From JBFXCS01 sp050181915 (GTDB lineage: Bacteria; Actinomycetota; Thermoleophilia; Miltoncostaeales; Miltoncostaeaceae), in the NCBI GenBank assembly GCA_050181915.1, contig JBFXCS010000001.1, positions 186,001 to 250,000 of the forward strand: a stretch of DNA of 64,000 bases, in the 5' to 3' direction. How positions within the stretch are numbered: position 1 is the stretch's first letter; every line of letters starts with the position of its first letter. The notes under the pieces are model-generated. The model saw only the letters and a program-made list of their open reading frames with translations. It was not told the origin of the DNA and made no database searches. The position numbers and the translations under genes were made by a program. Of this stretch, positions 1-8,227 are shown one piece after another.

Positions 1-1218
1 CCGCTCGAGCATGGCGCGCTGCAGCGCGGCCGCCAGCGCGCCGTCCGGGCGCGGCACGCCGTCGCGGTCGGTCGCGCGCGGGTCGACCATCTCCACGCCG
101 AGCATCAGGCCGCGGCCGCGGACCTCCCCCACCAGGTCGATCCCGGCGGCGGCCTCGCGGAGGCCCCGCGCCAGGCGCAGGCCCATCGCGGCGGCATGGT
201 CCGGCAGGCCGGTCGCGGCCACGTGGCGCAGCGTCGCGGCGCCGGCCGCCATCGCCAGCTGGTTGCCGCGGAAGGTGCCGGCGTGCGCGCCCGGCGCCCA
301 GCGGTCGAGCTCCCGGCGGTAGGCGATGACGGCCAGCGGCAGGCCGCCGCCGATCGCCTTCGACAGCACCAGCACGTCGGGGTCGAGGCCCACGTCGGTG
401 CCGCCCCACATCGCCCCTGTGCGGCCGACGCCGGTCTGCACCTCGTCCACGATCAGGGGGACGCCGGCCTCGGCGGTGATGCGGCGCACCTCGCGTCCGA
501 AGGCGGCGGGGGCCGGGTGCACGCCGCCCTCGCCCTGGACGGGCTCGATCACCACCGCCGCGGGCGGCGTGACGCCGCTGTGGTCGTCGGTCAGCGCCCA
601 CTCGAGCAGGCGGGCGCAGCGCTCGGCCGACGCCGCGCCGCCCTCGCCGAACGGGTCGCGCAGGACGCCGGGGAAGGGCAGGTGGTGGACGTCGGCGGCC
701 AGCGGCCCCAGCGGGATCTTCGGCGCGTGGGCGCCCGAGAGGGCCAGCGCCCCCTGGGTCATGCCGTGGTACGCGCCGCCGAAGGCGATGACGCCCGTGC
801 GGCCGGTGGCGGTCTTGGCCAGCTTGACGGCGGCCTCGATCGCGTCGGCGCCTGTCGGGCCGCAGAACTGCACCCGCCCGTCGGCGAGCCCCGCGGGGAG
901 CACCGCGAACAGCTCGTCGGTGAACTCGTCCTTCAGGGGGGTGGCGAGGTCGAGGGTGGTCAGCGGCACCTCGTCGTCCAGCGCCCGCCGCAGGGCCTCC
1001 GTGACCACCGGGTGGTGGTGGCCGAGGGGCAGGGCGCCCGCGCCCGCGAGGCAGTCGATGTACTCGCGACCGGAGGTGTCGGTCACCGTCACGCCGCGCG
1101 CGCGGGCGAGCACCACCGGCAGGCGCCGCGGATAGCTGCGCGCGGCCGACTCGCGCCGCTCCTGCCGGTCGAGGATCGGGTCGAGATCCGTCGCTCGCGC
1201 GTGCGCGGGTGGGGTCAT
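1..1218 (-). CDS. Diaminobutyrate--2-oxoglutarate aminotransferase family (partial, 3' end off the left edge)
   Basis: Class III PLP-dependent aminotransferase; about 406 residues are present and the C-terminus lies outside the window. On the minus strand it begins MTPPAHARATDLDPIL. It has the FCGPTGADAIEAAVKLAK cofactor region, IVDEVQTGVGRTG (PLP-ring Asp), and LSKAIGGGLPLAV with the Schiff-base lysine. The family makes L-2,4-diaminobutyrate from aspartate semialdehyde, a building block of siderophores, or of ectoine for EctB relatives. It is divergent from a siderophore ABC importer, which favours the siderophore role; that is inference. The start is chosen because GGAGG lies 5-9 nt upstream of the ATG at 1218. 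Exact substrate is uncertain. Confidence 0.85.
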   Translation of the reverse strand, partial: MTPPAHARATDLDPILDRQERRESAARSYPRRLPVVLARARGVTVTDTSGREYIDCLAGAGALPLGHHHPVVTEALRRALDDEVPLTTLDLATPLKDEFTDELFAVLPAGLADGRVQFCGPTGADAIEAAVKLAKTATGRTGVIAFGGAYHGMTQGALALSGAHAPKIPLGPLAADVHHLPFPGVLRDPFGEGGAASAERCARLLEWALTDDHSGVTPPAAVVIEPVQGEGGVHPAPAAFGREVRRITAEAGVPLIVDEVQTGVGRTGAMWGGTDVGLDPDVLVLSKAIGGGLPLAVIAYRRELDRWAPGAHAGTFRGNQLAMAAGAATLRHVAATGLPDHAAAMGLRLARGLREAAAGIDLVGEVRGRGLMLGVEMVDPRATDRDGVPRPDGALAAALQRAMLER

Positions 1219-1582
1219 CGCGCCCTCCGGAGCCGGATCTTCACCGGTCAAGCCTACCTACTTTCCCTCGTAAGGCCGTCCGAACAGGGCCACCGCGGCA
1301 CCACGTTCCCCGCGACCCGCGCGACGCTGCCGTGAAGCCCTCATGTTAGGGTCCCCTTAGAACGCGGTCCGGGATGAGATCCGTGCCCATCGGCTCGCTG
1401 CACACCGTCGCATCTCCGCGCCCTCGGTCGGGGCACGGCGCACGGGCCTCGCGCCCTCACCGCGCCGGCGGGCGGCGTGCGCGTCCGTTCGGCCGGCGCC
1501 GTCCCGGAACGTCGACCCTGGGCCCATGGTGCGGAACGCTGCCGACCCGTCGTGGGGCCGTTCGCGACGAACAGGAGCGGGG
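1219..1582. promoter_or_regulatory. Divergent intergenic region of the iron locus
   Basis: A 364-nt gene-free stretch lies between the aminotransferase and the secreted-protein gene, so it must contain promoters for both. Two stretches partly resemble the DtxR/IdeR iron box: TTAGGGTCCCCTTAG at 1346-1360 (good left half only) and AGTAGGTAGGCTTGACC on the minus strand around 1254-1274. Neither is a convincing full palindrome. No other gene is seen here. Confidence 0.3.
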
Positions 1583-2653
1583 ATGACGAAGGTGAGAAGC
1601 GTGCGCGGCACCGCCGCGCTGGTCGGGTCGGCCGCCGTCCTGGCGGCCGCCGCGACGGCGGCGGGGACCGCCGCGGCGGCGCCCACCGCGGTCCCGAACA
1701 GCTGCTTCTACGGCTTCGACAGCTTCTGGCGCGACCAGGACATCTCCTTCGACGGCACCCCCGCACCGGCGGCCGTGCCGCCGGGCTCGGGCTCGCTTCT
1801 CACGCAGAGCGTCGTGCAGGCGACGCTGCCCACCTGGATCCCGCAGTACGGCTACAACCTCGGCCTGTTCACGGCGGGGCTGAACGAGGTCCCCGCCACG
1901 GTGTGGGTCGCCCTGCAGGGGGTCGGGTCGGCCGAGGGCGTCCAGGTGCGCAAGCTCGAGGTCACCGCGGCCACCACGATCACCGCCGACGCGGGCGGCC
2001 AGTTCGTGTCCGGCACGCCGGTGAGCGTCTCGGTGCCGATCCCCGACACGGTCTGGAGCGCGGCGAAGGCCGGCACGGTCGCCCTGCGCCAGGCCGGCGC
2101 CGGCGCGCTGCCCGCCGTCCCCGGCCCGAGCGGCGCGCCCACCACGCCCAAGGGCAGCCTGTTCATCGAGGCGCGCCTCGCCAACAACGTCCGCTTCCAG
2201 CTCGACTGCCAGCCCGGCAGCTCCGGCTCCGGCGGCTCGACCATGACGCCGGCCGCGGCGCCGGCCTTCGCCACCGTCGCGATCGACCCGGACGCGCCGC
2301 CCTCCGGCATCGCCAGCCCCGCCGCCAAGACCGTGACCCTGCCGCCCGGCGTCCTGCGCCTGTCGGGCCGCAAGGTGCGCGTGCCGGTGACCTGTGCCGC
2401 GGCGGTGCCGTGCACCGGCGTCGTGCGGCTGCGCAGCGCCGCCCGCGTCAAGGTGGGCCGCACGCGCGACATCCAGACGCTGGGGCAGGCCCGGTTCCGC
2501 GTCGCCGCCGGCGCCAAGGGCGCCGCCACCATCACCCTCACCGCCCGCGGGCGCGCCGTGATGAAGGACCGCCGGGCGCTCGCCGTGCGCGTCACCGCGG
2601 CGCCGGCCGCCGGGCCGCTCGCCGCGCGCGCCGCCACCCTGCGCCGCCGGTAG
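1583..2653 (+). CDS. Secreted protein of unknown function in the iron-uptake operon
   Basis: 356 residues. The start at 1583 is chosen for the AGGAGCGGGG ribosome site. A signal peptide is visible (MTKVRSVRGTAALVGSAAV, then an Ala-rich core ending near AAAAPTA), so the protein is exported. There are Cys pairs in the mature part (NSCFYGF, QLDCQPG) and a C-terminal beta-rich domain (about residues 245-345, starting VPVTCAAAVPCTG) of a kind repeated in many secreted actinobacterial proteins. I do not recognise the N-terminal domain. It lies 40 nt upstream of the siderophore-binding protein, so it could be a surface partner in iron capture; this rests on position only. Confidence 0.7.
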   Translation: MTKVRSVRGTAALVGSAAVLAAAATAAGTAAAAPTAVPNSCFYGFDSFWRDQDISFDGTPAPAAVPPGSGSLLTQSVVQATLPTWIPQYGYNLGLFTAGLNEVPATVWVALQGVGSAEGVQVRKLEVTAATTITADAGGQFVSGTPVSVSVPIPDTVWSAAKAGTVALRQAGAGALPAVPGPSGAPTTPKGSLFIEARLANNVRFQLDCQPGSSGSGGSTMTPAAAPAFATVAIDPDAPPSGIASPAAKTVTLPPGVLRLSGRKVRVPVTCAAAVPCTGVVRLRSAARVKVGRTRDIQTLGQARFRVAAGAKGAATITLTARGRAVMKDRRALAVRVTAAPAAGPLAARAATLRRR

Positions 2654-2693
2654 GCGCATCCCCCTCCTCGAAATCGAACCAAGGAGCCTGCCG

Positions 2694-3599
2694 ATGTCCC
2701 GTCGCCGACCACGTCTCATCGTGCTCGCCGTGGCGCTCGCCGCCGTCCTCGGCGCCGGCGTCGCCCAGGCGCAGGCGGCCGCCTCGCGCGTCGTCGCCCT
2801 CGAATGGGACGGCGTCGAGAGCCTCACCCTGCTCGGCGTGAAGCCGGTGGGCGCCGCCGACCTGGCGGGGTACGACCACTGGGTGCCGGTGCGCCGGCCC
2901 GGCGGCATCGAGGACGTCGGCACCCGCCAGGCGCCCAGCCTGACGCGCATCGCGTCGTTGCGCCCCGACCTGATCGTGGTGCCCGACCACCGCGCGACCA
3001 GCAACCTCAGCTCGCTGCGGAAGATCGCGCCGGTCCTGGTCACCCACCCCTTCCCGTCGGGCGGCAACGCGGCCCAGTTCAACGCCATGATCGGCGACTT
3101 CCGCAAGCTGGCGTCGGCGGTGGGCAAGAAGAAGCAGGGCGAGGCGGTCGTCAAGGGGCTGCTGAAGTCGCTCGCCGTCCAGAAGGCGAAGCTCAAGAAG
3201 GGCAAGCGGGCCGGCATCAGGATCACGATCGCGGCCCCGGGCGGCAGCGTGACCTCGCCGGGCCTGCGCATCTTCACGAGCAACTCGCCCAACCTCGAGG
3301 TGGTGCGCCGCCTCGGCCTCAAGAACGCCTGGACCGGCGCGAACCAGCGGTTCGGCTACACCACCGTCGGGGTCGAGGCCCTGCGCTCGGTGCAGAACGG
3401 CTGGCTGGCCTTCGTCTACCCCAAGGAGTTCGAGGGCATCATCAACCGCTTCACCGCGCAGGACTCCTTCACCGAGCTCCAGATGGTGAAGCGCAAGCGG
3501 GTGCGCAAGCTGTCCGGCAACACCTGGCTCTACGGCGGCCCCGGCTCGACCCGGATCTTCGCCGAGCGCCTCACGGCCGCGCTGCTGACGAAGGGGTGA
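2694..3599 (+). CDS. Iron-siderophore ABC transporter substrate-binding protein (FecB/FhuD-like)
   Basis: 301 residues with a strong ribosome site (AAGGAG). There is a cleavable signal peptide ending at AQAQAAA, with no lipobox cysteine. The fold matches type III periplasmic binding proteins: an N-lobe with VVALEWDGVESLTLLGVKP and LRPDLIVVPDHR, a long linking helix, then a C-lobe. It would capture ferric siderophore outside the membrane and pass it to the permease encoded 10 nt downstream. The absence of a lipid anchor is slightly unusual for a Gram-positive binding protein and may mean an unusual anchor or a soluble protein. Confidence 0.88.
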   Translation: MSRRRPRLIVLAVALAAVLGAGVAQAQAAASRVVALEWDGVESLTLLGVKPVGAADLAGYDHWVPVRRPGGIEDVGTRQAPSLTRIASLRPDLIVVPDHRATSNLSSLRKIAPVLVTHPFPSGGNAAQFNAMIGDFRKLASAVGKKKQGEAVVKGLLKSLAVQKAKLKKGKRAGIRITIAAPGGSVTSPGLRIFTSNSPNLEVVRRLGLKNAWTGANQRFGYTTVGVEALRSVQNGWLAFVYPKEFEGIINRFTAQDSFTELQMVKRKRVRKLSGNTWLYGGPGSTRIFAERLTAALLTKG

Positions 3600-3609
3600 C
3601 CCCTCGCGC

Positions 3610-5610
3610 GTGATCCCGCGCGCTCCGGCCGTCGCCGCGGCGGGCCTGCTGGCCCTGCTCGCCGCGGCGCTGGCCGACGTCGCGCAGGGCCAGGGCGGGA
3701 TCCCGTTCTCGACGGTGGTCCACGCGCTGCTGCACCCGGACGCGCCGGGCCTCGACCCCGCCCTGGTGCACGACGTGCGGCTGCCGCGCGCCGCGGCGGG
3801 CATGATCGCCGGCGGGACGCTCGCCGCCGCCGCGGTCCTGCTGCAGGCGGTGACGCGCAACCCGCTGGCCGAGCCGGCCACATTGGGCCTCAGCGCCGGC
3901 GGCATGCTGGCGGTGACCCTGGCGACGGCGTACGCCGGCGTGGGGTCGGCCGTGCCGACCATCGGCGTCGCCTTCGTCGGGGTGATGGTGGCCGCCCTGC
4001 TGGTCGGGGTCCTGGCCGCGGCGGGCGGCTCAGGCGGGGTGCGGCTGGTGCTGGCCGGGATGGCGGTGAGCCTGGCCCTCGCGGCCTGCACCGCCGCGAT
4101 CCAGCTGGCGCGCGAGACCGAGACCGCGGGGCTGTTCCTCTGGGGCGGCGGCAGCCTGCTGCAGCTCGGCTGGGAGCAGGTGCGGGCCTCGGCCGTCGTG
4201 GGGGGCGTCGCCCTGGTCGCCGCGCTGGCGCTGAGCCGCTCGCTCGACATCGCGGTGCTCGGCGAGAGCGCGGCGCGGGCGCTCGGGCTGCGGGCGGGGG
4301 CGGTGCGGGTGCTGGCGGTGGCGGTGGCGGCGGTGCTGGCCGCGGCCGCCGTCGGCGTGGCGGGGCCGATCGCCTTCGCCGGCATCCTGGCGGTCGGCGT
4401 GGCCCGTGTCGCGCGCCCGCGCGGGCACCTCGGCCTGATGATGGTCGCCGTGCCGTGGGGCGGGGCCATCCTGCTGCTCTCGGACGTCCTGGGGCGCCTG
4501 ATCCTGGGCGTCGACACCGAGACGCCGGCGGGCGTGGTGTGCGCCCTGATCGGCGCCCCGGTGCTGGTGCTGGTGGCGCGCCGCCTGCGCGACGAGGGGG
4601 CGCCGATGGTGGACCACGCCGCCGGCCACGCCCGCTGGCGCCCGCTCGCCACCGCCCTCGCCGGCGTGGCGCTGGTGGTCGTGGCGGTGGCGGGGCTCTC
4701 GTTCGGGGACATCTCGGTGGCGCCGCGGGAGGTGCTGGGGGCGGTGTTCGGATCGGGCACCCCGCTGGGCGAGATCGTCCTCGACGAGCGCGCGCCGCGC
4801 GTGTGCGTCGCCCTCCTCGCGGGGGCCTGCCTGGCCGGGTCCGGCACGGTGCTGCAGTCGGCCGTGCGCAACCCCTTCGCCGGGCCCGAGCTGGTGGGCG
4901 TGACCGGCGGCGCGGCGGTCGGCGCCTTCCTCGTGCTGTGGGTCGTCCCGGACGCCCCGCTCGCCGCCCTGCCGTTCGCGGCCTTCGCGGGCGGCATCCT
5001 CGCCATGGCCGCCGTCCTGGTGCTCGCCGGGGCGCGCCGCAGCTCGCCGCAGCGCCTCGCCCTGATCGGGCTGGCGGTCACCGCCGCCTGCGCGGCGGTG
5101 ACCACGCTGATGATCCTCCGCGCCCAGCCGGTCGCGGCGTCGGCCATCACCTGGCTGGCCGGCTCGACCTACGCCACCGACTGGCAGGACTTCCGCGTGC
5201 TGGCGGTCCCGGCGGCGATCCTGGTGCCGCTGGCCTTCCTCGCCGTGCGGCGGCTGGACGTGCTGATGCTCGACGACGATCTGGGCAGCTCCCTCGGCAT
5301 GCGGGTCGGTCCCACCCGGGCGCTGCTCCTGGCCGTGGGGGCCGCCCTCGCCGCGGCGGCGGTGGCGGTGGCGGGCGCGATCTCGTTCGTGGGCCTGCTC
5401 GCGCCCCACGCGGCCCGCATGCTGGCCGGCGGCAACCACCGCCGCCTGCTGCCGGTCGCGATGGTGCTGGGCGCCGTCCTGCTGGCGGCCGCCGATACCA
5501 TCGGGCGCAGCGTGATCCCCCCCAACGAGATCCCCTCCGGCCTCGTCGTCTCGCTCATCGGCGCGCCCTACCTGGCGCTCCTCATGTGGCGCAGCCGGGC
5601 GGTCGCATGA
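3610..5610 (+). CDS. Iron-siderophore ABC permease, double FecCD fusion
   Basis: 666 residues, about twice a single FecC/FecD subunit, like FhuB. Two homologous halves are visible. The first has the RLPRAAAGMIAGGTLAAAAV motif and LQAVTRNPLAEPATLG; the second repeats it as RAPRVCVALLAGACLAGSG and LQSAVRNPFAGPELVG. About 20 hydrophobic helices are expected. One chain therefore forms the whole membrane channel. GTG start at 3610, 10 nt after the binding-protein stop; its last 4 nt overlap the ATPase start, so translation is coupled. Confidence 0.93.
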   Translation: MIPRAPAVAAAGLLALLAAALADVAQGQGGIPFSTVVHALLHPDAPGLDPALVHDVRLPRAAAGMIAGGTLAAAAVLLQAVTRNPLAEPATLGLSAGGMLAVTLATAYAGVGSAVPTIGVAFVGVMVAALLVGVLAAAGGSGGVRLVLAGMAVSLALAACTAAIQLARETETAGLFLWGGGSLLQLGWEQVRASAVVGGVALVAALALSRSLDIAVLGESAARALGLRAGAVRVLAVAVAAVLAAAAVGVAGPIAFAGILAVGVARVARPRGHLGLMMVAVPWGGAILLLSDVLGRLILGVDTETPAGVVCALIGAPVLVLVARRLRDEGAPMVDHAAGHARWRPLATALAGVALVVVAVAGLSFGDISVAPREVLGAVFGSGTPLGEIVLDERAPRVCVALLAGACLAGSGTVLQSAVRNPFAGPELVGVTGGAAVGAFLVLWVVPDAPLAALPFAAFAGGILAMAAVLVLAGARRSSPQRLALIGLAVTAACAAVTTLMILRAQPVAASAITWLAGSTYATDWQDFRVLAVPAAILVPLAFLAVRRLDVLMLDDDLGSSLGMRVGPTRALLLAVGAALAAAAVAVAGAISFVGLLAPHAARMLAGGNHRRLLPVAMVLGAVLLAAADTIGRSVIPPNEIPSGLVVSLIGAPYLALLMWRSRAVA

Positions 5611-6440
5611 CCGGGCCGGCCGCGCACGGGGACGCCCCGGCCGCGCGCCTGGTCGCCCGCGACCTGCGGGTGGGCTACGGGGAGCGCGAGGTGCTGCACG
5701 GCCTGGGCTGCGAGATCCCCGCCGGGGAGATCACCGCCATCGTGGGCGCCAACGCCAGCGGCAAGTCCACCCTGCTGCGCGCCATGGCCCGCCTGCTGCG
5801 CGCGCGGACCGGCGCGGTCCTGCTGGACGGCGAGGCCATCTCCGGCATCGCGCCGCGGGCGCTGGCGCGCCGCCTGGGCTTCCTGCCCCAGTCGCCCACC
5901 CCGCCCGAGGGGCTCACGGTGGAGGACCTGGTGTCGCGCGGGCGCTTCCCGCACCAGCGCATCGGCCGGCGGGCGTCCGCCGAGGACCGCGCGAAGGTGG
6001 CCTGGGCCCTCGCCGCCACCGGCACCGCCGACCTCGCGCAGCGGTCGATCGACCAGCTGTCGGGCGGCCAGCGCCAGCGGGTCTGGATCGCCATGGCCCT
6101 GGCCCAGGACACCGACGTGCTGCTGCTCGACGAGCCCACCACGTACCTCGACCTCGCCCACCAGCTCGAGGTGCTGGACCTGCTCGCCGACCTCAACCGG
6201 ATCGACGGCCGCACCTTCGTGATGGTGCTGCACGACATCAACCACGCCTGCCGCTACGCCCACCACCTGATCGCGGTGCGCGACGGAGCGGTCCACGCCG
6301 CGGGCCCGCCCGCCGAGATCGTCACCGAGGATCTCATCGCGGCCGTGCTGGGGCTGCGCGCGCGCGTCATGCCCGACCCGGTCACGGGAACGCCCATGTG
6401 CGTGCCCGTCGGACGCATCGCGGAGATTCCCGCCAAGTAG
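5607..6440 (+). CDS. Iron-siderophore ABC transporter ATP-binding protein (FecE/FhuC-like)
   Basis: 277 residues; the ATG overlaps the permease stop (ATGA). Walker A is GANASGKST (an Ala-Ser variant), the signature LSGGQRQR, Walker B VLLLDEPTTYLD, and the switch histidine is in MVLHDINHACRYAHH, typical of the siderophore/B12 importer group. It powers the fused permease encoded just upstream. The C-terminal part (VPVGRIAEIPAK) matches the usual end of this family. Regulation is presumably by iron with the rest of the operon, but no iron box was proven. Confidence 0.95.
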   Translation: MTGPAAHGDAPAARLVARDLRVGYGEREVLHGLGCEIPAGEITAIVGANASGKSTLLRAMARLLRARTGAVLLDGEAISGIAPRALARRLGFLPQSPTPPEGLTVEDLVSRGRFPHQRIGRRASAEDRAKVAWALAATGTADLAQRSIDQLSGGQRQRVWIAMALAQDTDVLLLDEPTTYLDLAHQLEVLDLLADLNRIDGRTFVMVLHDINHACRYAHHLIAVRDGAVHAAGPPAEIVTEDLIAAVLGLRARVMPDPVTGTPMCVPVGRIAEIPAK

Positions 6441-6504
6441 ATCCGACGTTCGGGTCCTCCCCGGGGTCTTCTCGCCAGACCGACATCGGCACGGGAGGAC
6501 ACCG

Positions 6505-6699
6505 ATGATGAGCCCACAGTCTGGACTGCGCGACGGAACCGAATACCGGATGGCGGTGCGCGCGCTTCAGCGCGCCGTCGACGCGCGGCGGCAGGAGCCC
6601 CATTCCCGCTCACGATTGAACGCCGTCCGCAGGGCGCGCGCCGTGGTGCGCGCCATCGAGCGCGGCCTGCCCGTGGAGGGGTCCCACCCCCTGGAGTGA
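6505..6699 (+). CDS. Small hypothetical protein (64 aa)
   Basis: A short gene with an excellent ribosome site (GGGAGGA, 5-8 nt before ATG 6505 or 6508). The product is basic and helical (RMAVRALQRAVDARRQEP, RRARAVVRAIERGLP), without signal peptide or membrane segment. No family recognised. It stands alone between the iron ATPase and the RTX gene. The evidence that it is real is the ribosome site and its codon use. Confidence 0.5.
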   Translation: MMSPQSGLRDGTEYRMAVRALQRAVDARRQEPHSRSRLNAVRRARAVVRAIERGLPVEGSHPLE

Positions 6700-6798
6700 G
6701 AGGCGCGCGCCGGTGCCCGGCGCCGTCTCGGATGAAACACCCGAAACGCCTGTTGCAACGCTCAGGGCTTTACGGGAGACCCCCACCCGTGGTGTGAA

Positions 6799-6834
6799 GA
6801 TCGGTGCGGCGCCGGTGCCCGGCCCGCACCGATC
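6799..6834 (+). promoter_or_regulatory. Long hairpin in the leader of the RTX gene
   Basis: Eleven-base arms GATCGGTGCGG and CCGCACCGATC (6799-6809 and 6824-6834) enclose a second stem GCCGG/CCGGC with a TGC loop. The hairpin ends 7 nt before the GGGAGGAG ribosome site. Upstream (6740-6798) is a less GC-rich stretch with ACGGGAGACC and GGTGTGAAG. The arrangement suggests a structured 5' leader, but it could be a terminator of the preceding small gene. Confidence 0.4.
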
Positions 6835-6851
6835 CCCAGGGAGGAGCCCCG

Positions 6852-7796
6852 ATGCCGTGGAAGATCAGCCGACCGGCCGGCCGCCGCGCGGCCGCCGCCG
6901 TGGCCGCCGCCGCCGCCGTGGGGGCGCTCGGCGCGGTCATCGCCCTGGGCGCGCAGACCGACCAGACATCGAGCGCGCCGATCTGCGAGGGACGCCTGGC
7001 CACCGTGGCCGGCGGCACCCCCGGTGACGACGTGATCGTGGGCACCCCCGGCGACGACGTGATCATCGCGGGCGACGGCAACGACTTCGTCATCGGGCGC
7101 GGCGGCAACGACATCGTCTGCCTCGGCGGGGGCGACGACCGCTTCGAGGGCGGCCCCGGCAACGAGCGGGTGTTCGGCGAGGCCGGCGCCGACTCGATCG
7201 TCACCGCGGACGGCGCCGACTACATCGACGGCGGCGACGGCGGCGACACCATCTCGGCGGGCGGCGGCAACGACCTGGCGCTCGGCGGCGCGGGCGACGA
7301 CCGGATCAACACCGGCGCGGGCGACGACGTCGCCGACGGCGGCGACGGCAACGACGTGATCGCCGGCGCCTCCGGCGACGACCCGCGCCTCAAGGGCGGC
7401 GCCGGCAACGACCTGATCGACGGCGGCCCCGGCAACGACGGGATCTACGGCGGCGCGGGCGCCGACAGCCTGCGCGGCGGCGCGGGGAACGACTACATCG
7501 GCGGCGCCGACGGCTCGGACGCGATCCGCGGCGGCTCGGGCAACGACACCATCGACGGCGGCCCGGGCGCCGACCGCATCAACGCCGGTCCCGGCAACGA
7601 CCGGGTCAGGGCCGGGTCGAAGGGCGACCGCGTGTTCGGCTCGAGCGGCCGCGACGCGCTGTTCGGCGGCCACGGGGCGGACCTGCTGGACGGCGGCCCG
7701 GGCGTCGACCGCCTCAGCGGCGGCAGCGGAAGCGACACCTGCCTCAACGCCGAGGTGGTCACCGCCTGCGAGCGCACCACCGCGCCGACGTCCTGA
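6852..7796 (+). CDS. Secreted RTX-like calcium-binding repeat protein
   Basis: 314 residues; the start at 6852 is chosen for GGGAGGAG 6 nt upstream. After an Arg-rich, Ala-rich signal peptide (about residues 1-35), nearly the whole protein is made of about two dozen glycine/aspartate nonapeptide repeats (GGxGNDxIxG type, e.g. GGAGNDLIDGGPGNDGIYG). In this family each pair of turns binds Ca2+ and the chain folds into a beta-roll outside the cell. There is no protease, lipase or other catalytic domain, so it is probably structural or a surface coat. It ends with a short Cys pair (DTCLNAEVVTACER). Confidence 0.88.
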   Translation: MPWKISRPAGRRAAAAVAAAAAVGALGAVIALGAQTDQTSSAPICEGRLATVAGGTPGDDVIVGTPGDDVIIAGDGNDFVIGRGGNDIVCLGGGDDRFEGGPGNERVFGEAGADSIVTADGADYIDGGDGGDTISAGGGNDLALGGAGDDRINTGAGDDVADGGDGNDVIAGASGDDPRLKGGAGNDLIDGGPGNDGIYGGAGADSLRGGAGNDYIGGADGSDAIRGGSGNDTIDGGPGADRINAGPGNDRVRAGSKGDRVFGSSGRDALFGGHGADLLDGGPGVDRLSGGSGSDTCLNAEVVTACERTTAPTS

Positions 7797-7802
7797 GCGC
7801 GC

Positions 7803-7835
7803 CGGCATGGGCGGAGCTAGGCTCCGCCCATGCCG
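7803..7835 (+). repeat. Perfect 15-bp inverted repeat covering the start codon of the next gene
   Basis: Arms 7803-7817 and 7821-7835 are exact reverse complements with a TAG loop. The hairpin begins 7 nt after the RTX stop, so it may terminate that transcript, yet it also contains the ATG (7830) of the following small gene and its putative -10 box (TAGGCT, 7818-7823). Confidence 0.75.
7818..7823 (+). promoter_or_regulatory. Putative -10 box, leaderless promoter
   Basis: TAGGCT ends 6 nt before ATG 7830, the spacing expected for transcription starting at the A of the start codon. It lies in the loop and right arm of the inverted repeat. Confidence 0.4.
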
Positions 7836-7976
7836 CGCATCGATCTGAGGGACGCCGCCGGGACGCGCTACGCGCCGCGGGCCCTGCTCGTCAAGCTGGC
7901 CGACACGATCGCGCGCACGCTCGTGGTGGTCGGGATCCTCTACGCGATCGCCGGTCTCTGGGAGGCGTTCCACTGA
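7830..7976 (+). CDS. Small single-pass membrane protein (48 aa)
   Basis: Begins MPRIDLRDAAGTRYAPRA and contains one hydrophobic segment (about residues 27-45: ARTLVVVGILYAIAGLW). No family recognised. The stop overlaps the start of the next gene (TGATG), indicating translational coupling. No Shine-Dalgarno site is possible in the hairpin, so leaderless initiation is likely. Confidence 0.5.
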   Translation: MPRIDLRDAAGTRYAPRALLVKLADTIARTLVVVGILYAIAGLWEAFH

Positions 7977-8224
7977 TGGGCCGGCGCGCCGCGCCGCCGT
8001 TCGGCGTCGCGCCGCCCGCGCCGGGCGATCCGTTCGAGATGGACGTGCTCGGCCAGGGCCGGGTGCGGGCCGTGGTGGAGGGCGTCGACGAGCTGGTGCA
8101 GGAGGGCGTGCGCGGCCTCGCCTGGCGCATCCGCCTGCGGCTGCCCGACGGCTCGGCCGCCGAGGCGATCGCGCGCGGCAACGCGCGGCCCGCCTTCCTC
8201 GATCCGCGCCACACCTCCGCCTGA
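7976..8224 (+). CDS. Small hypothetical protein (82 aa)
   Basis: Starts inside the stop of the upstream small membrane gene (TGATG). Sequence such as DVLGQGRVRAVVEGVDELV and RIRLRLPDGSAAEAIARG suggests a short alpha/beta domain without membrane segment. Not recognised. Convergent with the next gene, whose stop lies 3 nt away. Confidence 0.5.
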   Translation: MGRRAAPPFGVAPPAPGDPFEMDVLGQGRVRAVVEGVDELVQEGVRGLAWRIRLRLPDGSAAEAIARGNARPAFLDPRHTSA

Positions 8225-8227
8225 TCC

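Noticed and set aside
1..1335. Long plus-strand frames across 1-1335
   Set aside because: They are Arg/Ala/Gly-rich mirror frames; the minus strand encodes a clear class III aminotransferase.
2592..5439. Very long minus-strand frames opposite the siderophore permease
   Set aside because: Low-complexity translations typical of GC-rich antisense; the plus strand has all transporter motifs.
6708..6824. Repeated CGCCGGTGCCCGGC on both sides of the RTX leader as attachment sites
   Set aside because: Only 14 bp, very GC-rich and part of the hairpin; no mobile-element genes between them.
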